The notes: generated by a model from the letters alone, not told the origin. Shown: positions 16,838 to 27,511, counted from the first letter of the stretch. The stretch: 64,000 nt of DNA from SMWN01 sp965261165 (GCA_965261165.1 OZ253445.1:868001-932000), one strand, 5' to 3'. Program-made: numbers and translations.

Positions 16838-19456
16838 ATGGTACTTGAAGCATGTCGTAAACATGTGGCGGAAAGGGCTGCACAAGGCATCGTGCCACAA
16901 CCGCTTAATGAGGAACAAACGGCCTCTTTAGTCAATCTGCTAAAGAACCCTCCCGCTGGAGAAGAAAAATTTATCCTAGATCTCATTACCAATCGCGTGC
17001 CAGCTGGTGTCGATCAGGCCGCTTACGTTAAGGCTGGCTTCCTGGCCGCCATCAGTAAAGGCGAGACAGAATCTCCGCTCATCAATAAAGTGAAGGCAAT
17101 CGAACTACTGGGCACCATGCTCGGTGGTTACAACATCGCTCCCATGATTGATGCGCTGGATAATGAAGCACTCGCACCTACCGCAGTCAATGCCCTGTCA
17201 CATACCTTGTTGATGTTTGATACATTCCATGATGTTAAGGAAAAAATGGATGCTGGAAATCAATATGCCAAACAAGTTATAGAATCATGGGCTGAAGGCA
17301 AATGGTTTACCAGCAAACTAAAATTGGCTGAGAAGATTACCGTGACCGTATTCAAGGTGACTGGCGAAACCAATACTGACGATCTTTCGCCAGCACCGGA
17401 TGCGTGGTCACGTCCTGATATCCCGCTACATGCACAGGCTATGCTAAAGATGGAACGTGATGGCATAGAGCCTGATAAAGCAGGCGATATTGGCCCAATT
17501 AAGCAAATAAAAACACTGAAAGAAAAAGGTCATCCGCTTGCCTATGTCGGCGATGTTGTTGGTACCGGCTCTTCACGCAAGTCGGCGGCTAACTCTGTCT
17601 TATGGCATATAGGAGATGATATTCCCTTTATTCCAAACAAACGTATTGGTGGCTATTGTCTCGGCAGTAAGATTGCGCCCATCTTTTTTAACACCATGGA
17701 AGACTCAGGAGCGCTACCCATAGAATGTGATGTCACAAAATTAAATATGGGTGATGTCATTGATATCTATCCTTATGAAGGCATCATTAAAAAGAATGAA
17801 TCAGATACAACACTCTGTGAGTTTTCGCTGAAAACTGATATTTTACTGGATGAAGTTCAGGCAGGGGGTCGTATTCCACTGATTATCGGACGTGGACTGA
17901 CAACTCGTGCTCGTGAGGCGCTGGCTGTGGGTGAAACAGATTTATTCCGTAAACCCGTGCCAGCTGAAGATACAGGCAAAGACTTTACGCTAGCCCAAAA
18001 AATGGTTGGTAAGGCCTGTGGCGTGGAAGGTATTCGTCCTGACATCTATTGCGAACCTAGGATGACAACCGTTGGCTCACAAGATACCACCGGCCCAATG
18101 ACACGAGATGAACTCAAAGACCTCGCCTGTCTGGGTTTCTCCGCCGATCTAACCCTACAGTCTTTCTGTCACACCGCGGCCTACCCGAAACCAATTGATG
18201 AAATAACTCATCACACCCTGCCTGATTTCATCATGACTCGTGGTGGTGTTTCCTTGCGCCCGGGCGACGGCATTATTCATTCTTGGCTTAACCGTATGTT
18301 GTTACCGGATACCGTCGGTACTGGTGGTGATTCGCATACCCGTTTTCCAATTGGTATTTCATTCCCGGCAGGTTCAGGCCTGGTAGCCTTTGCCGCTGCA
18401 ACTGGCGTCATGCCATTGGATATGCCTGAATCCATTCTGGTACGTTTTAAGGGTGCATTACAGCCTGGCATTACCTTACGTGATCTGGTCAATGCGATAC
18501 CATTAGAAGCCATAAAAAATGGACTACTTACTGTTGAAAAAGAAGGCAAGGTAAATGCCTTCTCTGGTCGCATTCTTGAGATTGAAGGTCTGCCCGATCT
18601 GAAAATTGAACAAGCATTCGAACTCTCTGATGCATCTGCCGAACGCTCGGCAGCAGGCTGCACCATCAAACTGAACAAAGAACCCATCATTGAGTATCTA
18701 AATTCTAATATCACCATGTTGCGCTGGATGATCAGCAATGATTATGGCGATCCGCGAACACTAGAACGCCGTGCGCTGGCCATGGAAGAGTGGGTCAGGA
18801 ACCCGCAATTGATGGAAGCGGACGAAAATGCTGAATATACTGAGGTCATCGAAATCGATATTTCAGAAATCAAGGAGCCCATCCTCGCATGCCCCAACGA
18901 TCCAGATGATGTAAAGACACTGGCTGAAGTTGCTGGCACTAAGATTGATGAAGTCTTCCTTGGTTCATGTATGACTAACATTGGTCACTTCCGTGCTGCA
19001 GGCAAATTACTTGAACAATACGGAAAGAAAATACCTACCCGCTTATGGGTGGTTCCTCCAACAAAAATGGATGAGAAAAAACTCAAGGATGAAGGCTATT
19101 ACGATATCTATGATGCCGCAGGCGCCAGAACGGAGGTGCCAGGTTGCTCCTTATGTATGGGCAATCAGGCGCGTGTTGAGGCGAAATCTACAGTCGTCTC
19201 AACATCAACACGGAACTTTCCAAATCGCCTAGGAGATGGTGCCAATGTTTATTTATCTTCAGCGGAGATTGCTGCCGTAGTCTCAATCCTTGGCAAAATT
19301 CCAACTTATGAAGAATACATGCAGTTTGCCAATAAAATTGACCCCATGGCGGATGATATCTATCGCTATCTGAATTTTGATCAAGTTGATAATTACCAGC
19401 AGGCAGCTTACAAAGCTGCCAGCAAGCTAGCTGAAATTGGAGTGAAAGTGGCATAG
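16838..19456 (+). CDS. acnB: Bifunctional aconitate hydratase 2 / 2-methylisocitrate dehydratase
   Basis: Isomerises citrate to isocitrate using a 4Fe-4S cluster. The 872-aa product has the AcnB layout: N-terminal HEAT-like domain (about 1-155), swivel domain (about 165-370, SSRKSAANSV loop), then the catalytic domains. Cluster cysteines are visible in SCMTNIGHF and in CSLCMGNQ near residues 770. It has its own upstream region of about 255 bp. Together with icd, aceK and aceA downstream it forms a local cluster around the isocitrate branch point. Confidence 0.97.
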   Translation: MVLEACRKHVAERAAQGIVPQPLNEEQTASLVNLLKNPPAGEEKFILDLITNRVPAGVDQAAYVKAGFLAAISKGETESPLINKVKAIELLGTMLGGYNIAPMIDALDNEALAPTAVNALSHTLLMFDTFHDVKEKMDAGNQYAKQVIESWAEGKWFTSKLKLAEKITVTVFKVTGETNTDDLSPAPDAWSRPDIPLHAQAMLKMERDGIEPDKAGDIGPIKQIKTLKEKGHPLAYVGDVVGTGSSRKSAANSVLWHIGDDIPFIPNKRIGGYCLGSKIAPIFFNTMEDSGALPIECDVTKLNMGDVIDIYPYEGIIKKNESDTTLCEFSLKTDILLDEVQAGGRIPLIIGRGLTTRAREALAVGETDLFRKPVPAEDTGKDFTLAQKMVGKACGVEGIRPDIYCEPRMTTVGSQDTTGPMTRDELKDLACLGFSADLTLQSFCHTAAYPKPIDEITHHTLPDFIMTRGGVSLRPGDGIIHSWLNRMLLPDTVGTGGDSHTRFPIGISFPAGSGLVAFAAATGVMPLDMPESILVRFKGALQPGITLRDLVNAIPLEAIKNGLLTVEKEGKVNAFSGRILEIEGLPDLKIEQAFELSDASAERSAAGCTIKLNKEPIIEYLNSNITMLRWMISNDYGDPRTLERRALAMEEWVRNPQLMEADENAEYTEVIEIDISEIKEPILACPNDPDDVKTLAEVAGTKIDEVFLGSCMTNIGHFRAAGKLLEQYGKKIPTRLWVVPPTKMDEKKLKDEGYYDIYDAAGARTEVPGCSLCMGNQARVEAKSTVVSTSTRNFPNRLGDGANVYLSSAEIAAVVSILGKIPTYEEYMQFANKIDPMADDIYRYLNFDQVDNYQQAAYKAASKLAEIGVKVA

Positions 19457-19551
19457 AATTAGAAGGATAATTAAAGAAAGATAAAAATGTATGGGTAGAG
19501 GATCTCGAATTTTGTAATTTCATCAGAAATTGTTATTGAGCCACTAGATTA

Positions 19552-20022
19552 CTAACAATTCTTTTTTATAAACTCTTCAAATCTCTTTTCTTCGGCATTG
19601 CGTTCTTCGTTAGTCCATATCCTTGGATTATCCGGATCGTCCGTTTTTGTATATAGAGAACTGGCCTCCTTGTTTTTTTTCAAATTTCTCCTCGCATCAG
19701 CACATACTTTCTTTTGTTCTTCTTTCTTCGCTTTTTCTTCTTTCTTCAAAAGAGTTCTTTCTTCACGCTCTTGTGCTATCACATCCAACAACTTATTTTG
19801 TTTTTTATTTTGTTCCTGTACTACCGGATCTAGCACAGGGGTTTTCTTTAATTTGACTTTATCAGCATTATTTGATGTTGGTTTATCACCGTAGACGACC
19901 TTACCGCTCTCATCAAGCCATTTATAAACCTCTGCATTTACATAGCTTAAACTTAACAGAAAGAAGATAATGGTCAAAAATTTACTAGAAGCACATCTGT
20001 GATTCACTTTAAAGTATGCCAT
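19552..20022 (-). CDS. DUF4124-domain secreted protein
   Basis: A 156-aa protein with a signal peptide (hydrophobic FLTIIFFLLSLSYVNA, cleavage near residue 31). A DUF4124 domain follows (EVYKWLDESGKVVYGDKPT), then a Lys/Glu-rich coiled coil (about 70-125) and a C-terminal tail with two cysteines overall. DUF4124 proteins are periplasmic or envelope-associated in proteobacteria, with no fixed function. It is read opposite to its neighbours acnB and icd. Confidence 0.75.
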   Translation of the reverse strand: MAYFKVNHRCASSKFLTIIFFLLSLSYVNAEVYKWLDESGKVVYGDKPTSNNADKVKLKKTPVLDPVVQEQNKKQNKLLDVIAQEREERTLLKKEEKAKKEEQKKVCADARRNLKKNKEASSLYTKTDDPDNPRIWTNEERNAEEKRFEEFIKKNC

Positions 20023-20206
20023 TTAATTTCTCCAACAAAAAATTTAGACTGAATCCTGTCTAGGTTGTCCTTGCTTTAATGCAACTCTACCGCTGCTTTA
20101 AGTTCCTTGCAAATATTTAGCAAGTTTGGGTGACATCAATCAAAGATTGTGGAACACTTAGGTGCAATGAAATTACATAAAAATCAGGTTTTCTAAGGAG
20201 TTAGAT

Positions 20207-21502
20207 TTGGCTATCAAGATAGATATTCCGTCAGATGGAGAAAAAATAACAATAAATGATGGCAAGCTATGCGTGCCAGACAATCCCGTTATCCCCTATA
20301 TTGAGGGTGATGGGATAGGCCCTGATGTCTGGGCAGCAACCGTCAGAGTGCTGGACGCAGCTGTAGAAAAATCTTCACAAGGAAACAAAAAAATCCATTG
20401 GGCTGAGGTCTATGCTGGAGAGAAAGCCAATCAGCTTTGTGGCAACTGGCTGCCTGATGAAACACTGGACACATGTAGAGAATGTCTAGTTGCGATCAAG
20501 GGGCCACTGACGACACCGATTGGCGGCGGCATCCGCTCACTCAACGTTGCCCTGAGACAAATCCTTGACCTTTATGTCTGTCTCAGACCAGTACGTTGGT
20601 ATACAGGTGTACCTTCACCTATTAAACGACCTGAGCTGGTTGATATGGTGATATTTAGGGAAAATACTGAGGACATTTATGCTGGGATCGAATTTGAAAG
20701 TGGTTCTGATGAAAACATTCGCTTCCTGAAATTATTTAAAGAGACCTTTCCAAGCCATTATAAGAAAATACGTTTTCCAGAGTCATCCGGAATAGGCATC
20801 AAACCCATCTCAAAGGAGGGCACTGAAAGACTGGTTAGGGCTGCAATCGAATATGCCATCATCAACCAGAGGAAAAGCGTTACTCTAGTGCATAAGGGTA
20901 ACATAATGAAGTTTACTGAAGGTGCATTCAGAAACTGGGGCTACCAGCTTGCCGAATCAGACTTTAGTGATCACACCTATACTTGGGATCAATGGGAACG
21001 TACTCAGGCTGAACAAGGTGAAGATGCAGCAAATCAAGAGCAAAAAGAAGCGCTGAGTTCAGGAAAAATTCTAATCAAGGATGCCATTGCTGATATCACC
21101 CTACAACAAATACTGACCAGACCAAAAGATTTTGATGTGATTGCGACAATGAATCTAAATGGTGATTATCTTTCGGATGCATTGGCTGCACAGGTAGGCG
21201 GTATTGGCATTGCACCAGGTGGGAATATTAACTACAACACAGGTTATGCGATATTCGAAGCCACTCATGGCACAGCACCAAAATATTCAAATCAGGATAA
21301 AGTGAATCCTGGTTCATTGATTTTATCTGGTGAAATGATGCTACGTTATCTCGGTTGGGCAGATGCAGCAGATCTTATCATTAGCACCATGGATGAAACG
21401 ATTAGACAGAAAACCGTCACCTATGACTTCGCCAGAATGATGGACAATTCCACAGAAGTTAAATGCAGTGAATTTGCTAATGCACTGATTTCAAACATGT
21501 AG
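20207..21502 (+). CDS. icd: NADP-dependent isocitrate dehydrogenase
   Basis: Oxidative decarboxylation of isocitrate to 2-oxoglutarate. The 431-aa product starts at TTG 20207, six bases after a TAAGGAG box. S111 in GIRSLNVALRQ matches the E. coli Ser113 that AceK phosphorylates to close the TCA branch and send isocitrate to the glyoxylate shunt. The C-terminal nucleotide-binding segment ATHGTAPKYSNQDKVNPGS is intact. aceK follows after 14 bases and aceA is convergent with aceK, so target, regulator and competing enzyme are adjacent. Confidence 0.97.
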   Translation: MAIKIDIPSDGEKITINDGKLCVPDNPVIPYIEGDGIGPDVWAATVRVLDAAVEKSSQGNKKIHWAEVYAGEKANQLCGNWLPDETLDTCRECLVAIKGPLTTPIGGGIRSLNVALRQILDLYVCLRPVRWYTGVPSPIKRPELVDMVIFRENTEDIYAGIEFESGSDENIRFLKLFKETFPSHYKKIRFPESSGIGIKPISKEGTERLVRAAIEYAIINQRKSVTLVHKGNIMKFTEGAFRNWGYQLAESDFSDHTYTWDQWERTQAEQGEDAANQEQKEALSSGKILIKDAIADITLQQILTRPKDFDVIATMNLNGDYLSDALAAQVGGIGIAPGGNINYNTGYAIFEATHGTAPKYSNQDKVNPGSLILSGEMMLRYLGWADAADLIISTMDETIRQKTVTYDFARMMDNSTEVKCSEFANALISNM

Positions 21503-21516
21503 CCAAGATACTGTTG

Positions 21517-23232
21517 ATGGCACAAATGCCAGATAGAAAGCTGATCACCGAATCCTCGCAGATCATCTATGATGGATTTGTTCAGTACAATAATGTTTTT
21601 CATCGAATAACACGCCGCGCCAGAACCCGTTTCGAAAAGCGTGATTGGCAAGGTCACCAGCAAGACATTGTCGAACGTGTAGATCTATACGAAAAATCGG
21701 TCAGACGTGTCGTCCTCTCCCTAAGACGTCATTTGAATAACCGTGTTAAAGAACGTGAACTCTGGAACTCCATTCGTTTTTATTTCGGCAGACGTCTGGA
21801 CAAAGTTCCCGACTCTGGCTTTATTAAAACCTTTTTTAATTCAGCCACCAGAAGAATTTTTGGAACAGTTGGTACCGACCCCAAGCTCGAATTTGTTTCA
21901 GTAGACCTTTATGCTGATATTGAATTAGTTAATTCACTCAATCTAAAACGTTACCCTTTCTGGGGTTCCACTGAAAAGATATTTGAAGAAATACTCAATG
22001 ATTTTTCATTCAGAGTTCCTTATGCAGAATTAATTAACAATGATATCGGGCAATTTATAGAAACAATATTTAGCAGGGAAAATGAATACTTAAGATTTGA
22101 ATTTATCGACTCTTTTTTCTATCAGGCAGCGCGCGCCTATCTCATAGGAAGAGTCGTTACTCGTAAAGATGTAACTCCAATTGTTATTGCCTTTAAGAAT
22201 ACCGACAAGGGTATTGTTATTGATGCGGTACTGACCTCTGAAGAAGAGGTTAGTATCGTTTTTAGTTATACACGCTCCTATTATTTTGCTGATCCAAACT
22301 CAGTGGTTGGTGCGGTACATTTTATTCATTCAATCTTGCCCAGAAAACCGATAGATGAGCTCTACACAGTTTTAGGCCGACTGAGACAAGGCAAGACCGA
22401 AAGGCACAGGATTTTTACCGAACATTTGCAATCGACCACAGATAAATTTGTGCACAGTGCAGGTGATGAAGGTCTGGTTATGATTGTATTTACTCTTCCT
22501 TCATATGATCTTGTCTTCAAAATAATCAGAGATAAATTTGGTTACCCGAAAATGATTACTCGCAATGAAGTCATCGATAAATACAAACTCGTTTCTAAGC
22601 ACGACCGTGCCGGGCGTTTGATTGACACGCAGGAATTCAGGAACCTTAAATTTCCTATCAATCGTTTCTCCAAAGAAATGCTGGATGATTTGTTACAAGA
22701 AGCATCGAATACTGTAGAAATTATTGAGAATAATTTATTAATTAAGCATGTTTACATTGAACGCCGCGTACGACCTCTTAATTTATATATCAATGAGGTC
22801 GGCCGTGAAAAGGCAGAGCAGGCAATTCTTGATTATGGACAGGCGATTAAGGATCTGGCACAGACTAATATCTTTCCCGGAGATTTATTATTGAAGAATT
22901 TTGGTGTCACACGCCATAACCGCATTCTTTTCTATGACTACGATGAGGTTAATCTGATTACCGAGTGCAATTTCCGGGACATCCCGAAAGCCAAAGATGA
23001 TATCGATGAAATGCGTTCCGAATCCTGGTATTTCGTTGGTGAGAATGACATGTTTCCTGAAGAATTTATAAAATTTCTTTCTATGGACAAAGATCTCCGT
23101 TCTCTATTTCTGGTAGTTCACGGTGAATTATTAACCGCAGAGTACTGGCGTAAAATAAAATCGTTACACCAGACGGGCAAAATACGTCTGGTTGTCCCCT
23201 ATACCAGACCCAGGCTTCCTCAAAATAAATAG
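21517..23232 (+). CDS. aceK: Isocitrate dehydrogenase kinase/phosphatase
   Basis: Bifunctional enzyme that phosphorylates and dephosphorylates Icd, setting the flux split between TCA cycle and glyoxylate shunt. The ~571-aa length is typical. I choose ATG 21517 over the TTG one codon earlier. Conserved marks are RDWQGHQQDIVERVDLYE, the ATP-binding VFKIIRDKFGYPK, VYIERRVRPLN and the catalytic LFYDYDEVNLITECNFR. It lies directly behind icd, probably co-transcribed; in enterobacteria it is instead behind aceBA. Confidence 0.96.
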   Translation: MAQMPDRKLITESSQIIYDGFVQYNNVFHRITRRARTRFEKRDWQGHQQDIVERVDLYEKSVRRVVLSLRRHLNNRVKERELWNSIRFYFGRRLDKVPDSGFIKTFFNSATRRIFGTVGTDPKLEFVSVDLYADIELVNSLNLKRYPFWGSTEKIFEEILNDFSFRVPYAELINNDIGQFIETIFSRENEYLRFEFIDSFFYQAARAYLIGRVVTRKDVTPIVIAFKNTDKGIVIDAVLTSEEEVSIVFSYTRSYYFADPNSVVGAVHFIHSILPRKPIDELYTVLGRLRQGKTERHRIFTEHLQSTTDKFVHSAGDEGLVMIVFTLPSYDLVFKIIRDKFGYPKMITRNEVIDKYKLVSKHDRAGRLIDTQEFRNLKFPINRFSKEMLDDLLQEASNTVEIIENNLLIKHVYIERRVRPLNLYINEVGREKAEQAILDYGQAIKDLAQTNIFPGDLLLKNFGVTRHNRILFYDYDEVNLITECNFRDIPKAKDDIDEMRSESWYFVGENDMFPEEFIKFLSMDKDLRSLFLVVHGELLTAEYWRKIKSLHQTGKIRLVVPYTRPRLPQNK

Positions 23233-23252
23233 AAAAACACTTAATCCGACGA

Positions 23253-24554
23253 CTAAACTACTACTTTAGAGTCGAACTGTGCTTCTTCAGTAGAACCAGT
23301 TAATGCGGTCACTGAAGATGCACCACCTTGAATCACAGTTGTTACATCATCAAAGTACCCAGCGCCAACTTCCTGCTGATGACTTGCAAATGTATAACCG
23401 TGTTTTGATGCTGCAAATTCAGGCTCCTGAACTTGTTCAACATAGGCGCTCATGCCACGTTCCATATAATCACGAGTCAGGTTAAACATGTTGTACCACA
23501 TGCTATGAATACCGGCCAAAGTGATGAACTGATACTTGTAACCCATTGCGCCCAGTTCTTTCTGGAATTTTGCGATAGTTGCATCGTTAAGATTCTTCTT
23601 CCAGTTAAAAGAAGGTGAGCAGTTATAAGCCAGCAACTGAGCAGGATGTTCTTTACGAACAGCTTCAGCAAATTTCTTGGCTTCATCCAGATCTGGAACT
23701 GCGGTCTCACACCACAAAAGATCCGCATAAGGTGCGTATGCAATACCACGAGCAATTGCTTGATCAATACCAGCATTGGTCTGGTAAAAACCTTCTGGCG
23801 TACGTTTACCGGTAATGAATGGCGCATCACGATCATCAACATCAGAGGTTAGCAGATCAGCAGCATTCGCATCTGTGCGCGCAAGAACGATGGTTGGAAC
23901 ACCCATGATGTCTGCCGCCAACCGCGCTGAGATCAATTTCTGAATAGCTTCTTGAGTTGGCACAAGTACCTTACCCCCCATGTGTCCGCATTTCTTGACA
24001 GAAGCCAATTGATCTTCAAAGTGAACGCCAGCAGCACCAGCTTCGATCATGTTCTTCATTAATTCAAATGCGTTCAATACGCCACCAAAGCCAGCTTCAG
24101 CATCAGCAATGATTGGGGCGAAATAATCAATGTCATTATTGCCTTTAGCCCACTGAATTTCATCAGCACGACGGAAAGTATTATTAATACGCCTCACCAT
24201 GGTTGGCACTGAATTGTAGGCGTAGAGAGATTGATCTGGATACATGGTTTCTGATGTATTACCGTCGGCAGCAACCTGCCAACCTGATAAATAGATAGCT
24301 TTGATGCCACCTTTTACCTGCTGCATTGCCTGACCAGCAGTAATCGCACCCATGCAGTTAACATAGCCATCTTCATCATTAACAAGATCCCATAATTTTT
24401 CAGCACCACAGGTTGCTAATGTGTATTCTTCCATGACTGAACCACGTAAACGTACTACGTCTCCTGCGCTGTAATTACGCGTAACATTTGCCCAGCGCTG
24501 CTTTTCAGCCCAATCTTTCTCTAACTGCTTGATTTGCTCTTCTCTCGACACCAT
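23253..24554 (-). CDS. aceA: Isocitrate lyase
   Basis: Cleaves isocitrate to succinate and glyoxylate, the first glyoxylate-shunt step. I place the start at ATG 24554, preceded by an AGGAGG box; the longer frame to 24629 adds a hydrophobic, non-family N-terminus. The 433-aa product has the active-site loop KKCGHM with C189, the Mg-binding region ADAEAGFGG and the VLARTDANAADLL stretch. Convergent with aceK with only 20 bases between the stops. No malate synthase gene lies in the window. Confidence 0.96.
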   Translation of the reverse strand: MVSREEQIKQLEKDWAEKQRWANVTRNYSAGDVVRLRGSVMEEYTLATCGAEKLWDLVNDEDGYVNCMGAITAGQAMQQVKGGIKAIYLSGWQVAADGNTSETMYPDQSLYAYNSVPTMVRRINNTFRRADEIQWAKGNNDIDYFAPIIADAEAGFGGVLNAFELMKNMIEAGAAGVHFEDQLASVKKCGHMGGKVLVPTQEAIQKLISARLAADIMGVPTIVLARTDANAADLLTSDVDDRDAPFITGKRTPEGFYQTNAGIDQAIARGIAYAPYADLLWCETAVPDLDEAKKFAEAVRKEHPAQLLAYNCSPSFNWKKNLNDATIAKFQKELGAMGYKYQFITLAGIHSMWYNMFNLTRDYMERGMSAYVEQVQEPEFAASKHGYTFASHQQEVGAGYFDDVTTVIQGGASSVTALTGSTEEAQFDSKVVV

Positions 24555-24873
24555 TAAACCTCCTAAAACTACTGCCTTACATAATAAAAATATCAACCAA
24601 CTTAACCAAAGGAATAATAAAAATCTCAACTAAGTCTAAAAAATTCAGCCTGCTATTTTCACATAAAACCCCTCTTCCTGCTAGGAAAACACACTAAAAT
24701 CGATGATAAATCTACTCAATAAATACACCTGCCTGATTACGATTTCTTTTATAAATCATTAAAATCTAGCAAAGATGAATGAATGTGATCCTAAAAAAAA
24801 TAACCAAATCAGTGTGGCATCCCTGTACTTCCACAGTATAATAAGAGTTAGCACAACAAAAAAGCACATATGC

Positions 24874-25194
24874 ATGACAAAAAAGATTGAACATCGCCAC
24901 GATAGTGACATCGCAGTACAGGAGGCGAGGCCTAAGCCCAAACTTCCTTCACTGTACAAAGTCATCCTTAAGAATGATGACTATACCCCTATGGATTTTG
25001 TCGTGGAAATCCTGGAAAGTTTTTTCAATATGAATATTGAATCTGCCACGCATATCATGTTGGACGTACATAAAAGCGGCAAAGGTATTTGTGGTATTTT
25101 TAGTCAGGAAATAGCAGAAACAAAAGTAGCTCAGGTCAATAATTATTCGCGAGAAAATCAACACCCTCTTCTCTGCTCCATGGAAAAAGAATGA
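24874..25194 (+). CDS. clpS: ATP-dependent Clp protease adaptor ClpS
   Basis: Adaptor that docks on the ClpA N-domain and delivers N-end-rule substrates. I choose ATG 24874 (MTKKIEHRHD), giving 106 aa, because the upstream extension in the same frame is unlike the family. The KVILKNDDYTPMDFVV substrate-pocket region and MLDVHKSGKGICG are intact. It is followed after 27 bases by clpA, the conserved arrangement. Confidence 0.94.
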   Translation: MTKKIEHRHDSDIAVQEARPKPKLPSLYKVILKNDDYTPMDFVVEILESFFNMNIESATHIMLDVHKSGKGICGIFSQEIAETKVAQVNNYSRENQHPLLCSMEKE

Positions 25195-25221
25195 GAGGAA
25201 AAAGAATAAGGAAAACTCGTT

Positions 25222-27486
25222 ATGTTGGATAAAGATCTTGAAGTCACTCTAAACAGCGTTTTTAACGAGGCGCGCGATAGACGCCATGAATATGTCACGG
25301 TTGAACATCTGTTGCTTGCCTTACTCGATAACAACTCTGCCGCACAGGTACTTAAAGCCTGCGGCGCTAATTTAAATGTATTGCATGGCGAATTAAGCAA
25401 ATTTATTCAGGAGAACTCGCCCCTCCTTACCGAAGGTGATGAACACGATACCCAACCAACACTCGGTTTCCAACGAGTACTACAACGTGCTGTCTTCCAT
25501 GTACAATCATCGGGCAAAAAACAAGTTAAGGGCGCAAATGTTCTGGTGGCCATTTTTGGAGAACGAGAATCACACGCGGCCTATTTTTTGGGTCAGCAGG
25601 AAGTCAGTCGTCTGGATGTGATTAATTACATCGCCCATGGTATTGTAAAAATATCCGAAGACGAGCATGGCAATGAAGCAGAACCAGTCGAGGAAGAGCT
25701 TGCCGCAGATGAAACTGGCACCACCCCACTGGAAAAATATGCAGCTAATCTGAATCAACAGGCAGAACTGGGAAAAATAGACCCACTGATTGGCCGACAA
25801 CATGAAATCGAACGAACTATCCAGATTCTCTGCCGCCGAAGAAAAAACAACCCGCTCTACATAGGTGAAGCAGGTGTTGGTAAAACCGCCATCGCGGAAG
25901 GATTAGCCAAAAAAATCGTCGATGGAGAAATTCCAGATGTACTTACGGATAATATTATTTATTCACTCGATCTGGGAGCGTTACTCGCGGGTACGAAATA
26001 CCGCGGTGATTTTGAGAAACGTCTGAAGAATATAATTTCCCAACTAAAGAAAATAAAAAATTCCGTGCTGTTTATCGACGAGATTCATAGCATTATCGGA
26101 GCAGGCGCTGCCTCAGGCGGGGTGATGGATGCATCAAATATTATCAAACCTGTTCTGGCTTCTGGAGAAATAAAATGCATCGGTTCTACAACTTATCAGG
26201 AATATCGAGGTATCTTTGAAAAGGATCGCGCACTTGCCAGACGCTTTCAAAAAATTGATGTTACAGAACCTAGCGTCAATGAAACGGTTAAAATTCTTGA
26301 AGGTCTAAAATCACGATTTGAAGAACACCATCAGATTAAATACACACATCAGGCACTACGATCATCTGCCGAATTGACTGATCGTTATATTACCGATAGG
26401 CATTTGCCTGACAAGGCGATTGATATCATCGATGAAGCAGGCGCATCTCAACAATTATTGCCGATTTCTCGTAGAAAAAAATCAATTGGTGTTCATGACA
26501 TAGAAAATATTGTTGCTAAGATAGCCAGGATACCCGCAAAAAATATCACTGCATCAGATAGGGATATAATGAAAAATCTTGAGCGCAATCTGAAGATGGT
26601 TGTCTTCGGCCAGGATGAGGCAATCAGCACATTAAGCAGCGCAATTAAGATGGCTCGCTCAGGTCTGGGCGATACACAGCAGCCTGTTGGTTCATTCCTC
26701 TTTGCGGGGCCCACTGGTGTTGGCAAAACAGAGATTACTCGCCAGCTTGCCAGTATGATGGGAATTGAGCTGACTCGCTTTGATATGTCTGAATATATGG
26801 AGCGTCACACTGTTTCTCGTTTAATCGGCGCTCCTCCAGGTTATGTGGGCTTTGATCAAGGCGGCTTGCTCACGGAAGAGATAAACAAACACCCTCACTC
26901 AGTTCTATTGCTGGATGAAATCGAAAAGGCACATCCAGATGTATTTAATTTATTATTGCAAGTCATGGATCACGGCACGCTGACAGATACCAATGGTCGC
27001 AAGACTGATTTCCGCAGTGTCATTATCGTCATGACCACCAATGCTGGTGCGGAGCGTATCAGTCGCTCATCCGTTGGATTCACGCATCAGGATCACAGTA
27101 GCGATGCCATGGAGGCAATCAAGAAAACCTTCAGTCCTGAATTTAGAAACAGGTTGAATGCCATCATTCAATTCAATGTCTTGGATACTAAAACCATTGC
27201 TAATGTGGTTGATAAATTTATTATCGAACTGGAAGCTCAGCTTGATACCAAAAAAGTTCTTATCAACATTGATGAGTCTGCCAAAAAATGGTTAGGATTA
27301 CATGGTTACGACAAAGACATGGGCGCAAGACCTATGGCTAGACTGATCCAGGATAAAATCAAAAAACCCCTAGCCGAAGAATTGCTGTTTGGCAGGCTTG
27401 AGCATGGCGGCCAAGTACTAGTTAGCGAAAAAGATGGCCAGCTCACTATTGAAGTACTGGAAAAAGAAACTGCTCAAACTGCCTAG
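25222..27486 (+). CDS. clpA: ATP-dependent Clp protease ATP-binding subunit ClpA
   Basis: AAA+ unfoldase partner of ClpP. The 754-aa product has the N-domain (about 1-145), AAA-1 with Walker A GEAGVGKT and VLFIDEIH, AAA-2 with GPTGVGKTE and LLLDEIEKAHPDVF, and the C-terminal D2-small domain with HGYDKDMGARPMARLI. No ClpB-type middle coiled coil is present, which separates it from ClpB. It is probably co-transcribed with clpS. Confidence 0.97.
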   Translation: MLDKDLEVTLNSVFNEARDRRHEYVTVEHLLLALLDNNSAAQVLKACGANLNVLHGELSKFIQENSPLLTEGDEHDTQPTLGFQRVLQRAVFHVQSSGKKQVKGANVLVAIFGERESHAAYFLGQQEVSRLDVINYIAHGIVKISEDEHGNEAEPVEEELAADETGTTPLEKYAANLNQQAELGKIDPLIGRQHEIERTIQILCRRRKNNPLYIGEAGVGKTAIAEGLAKKIVDGEIPDVLTDNIIYSLDLGALLAGTKYRGDFEKRLKNIISQLKKIKNSVLFIDEIHSIIGAGAASGGVMDASNIIKPVLASGEIKCIGSTTYQEYRGIFEKDRALARRFQKIDVTEPSVNETVKILEGLKSRFEEHHQIKYTHQALRSSAELTDRYITDRHLPDKAIDIIDEAGASQQLLPISRRKKSIGVHDIENIVAKIARIPAKNITASDRDIMKNLERNLKMVVFGQDEAISTLSSAIKMARSGLGDTQQPVGSFLFAGPTGVGKTEITRQLASMMGIELTRFDMSEYMERHTVSRLIGAPPGYVGFDQGGLLTEEINKHPHSVLLLDEIEKAHPDVFNLLLQVMDHGTLTDTNGRKTDFRSVIIVMTTNAGAERISRSSVGFTHQDHSSDAMEAIKKTFSPEFRNRLNAIIQFNVLDTKTIANVVDKFIIELEAQLDTKKVLINIDESAKKWLGLHGYDKDMGARPMARLIQDKIKKPLAEELLFGRLEHGGQVLVSEKDGQLTIEVLEKETAQTA

Positions 27487-27511
27487 GCGGGCAGCCTGCC
27501 TTTAATACTTT
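27486..27511. terminator. Possible terminator between convergent clpA and argA
   Basis: Directly after the clpA stop, GGCGGG and CCTGCC can pair around a CAG loop (one G-T wobble), followed by TTTAATACTTT. The stem is short and the T-run interrupted, so it is at best a modest intrinsic terminator. Its place in a 25-bp convergent gap supports the call. Confidence 0.4.

Noticed and set aside
18277..18738. 153-aa reverse frame in acnB
   Set aside because: Antisense shadow of conserved aconitase sequence.
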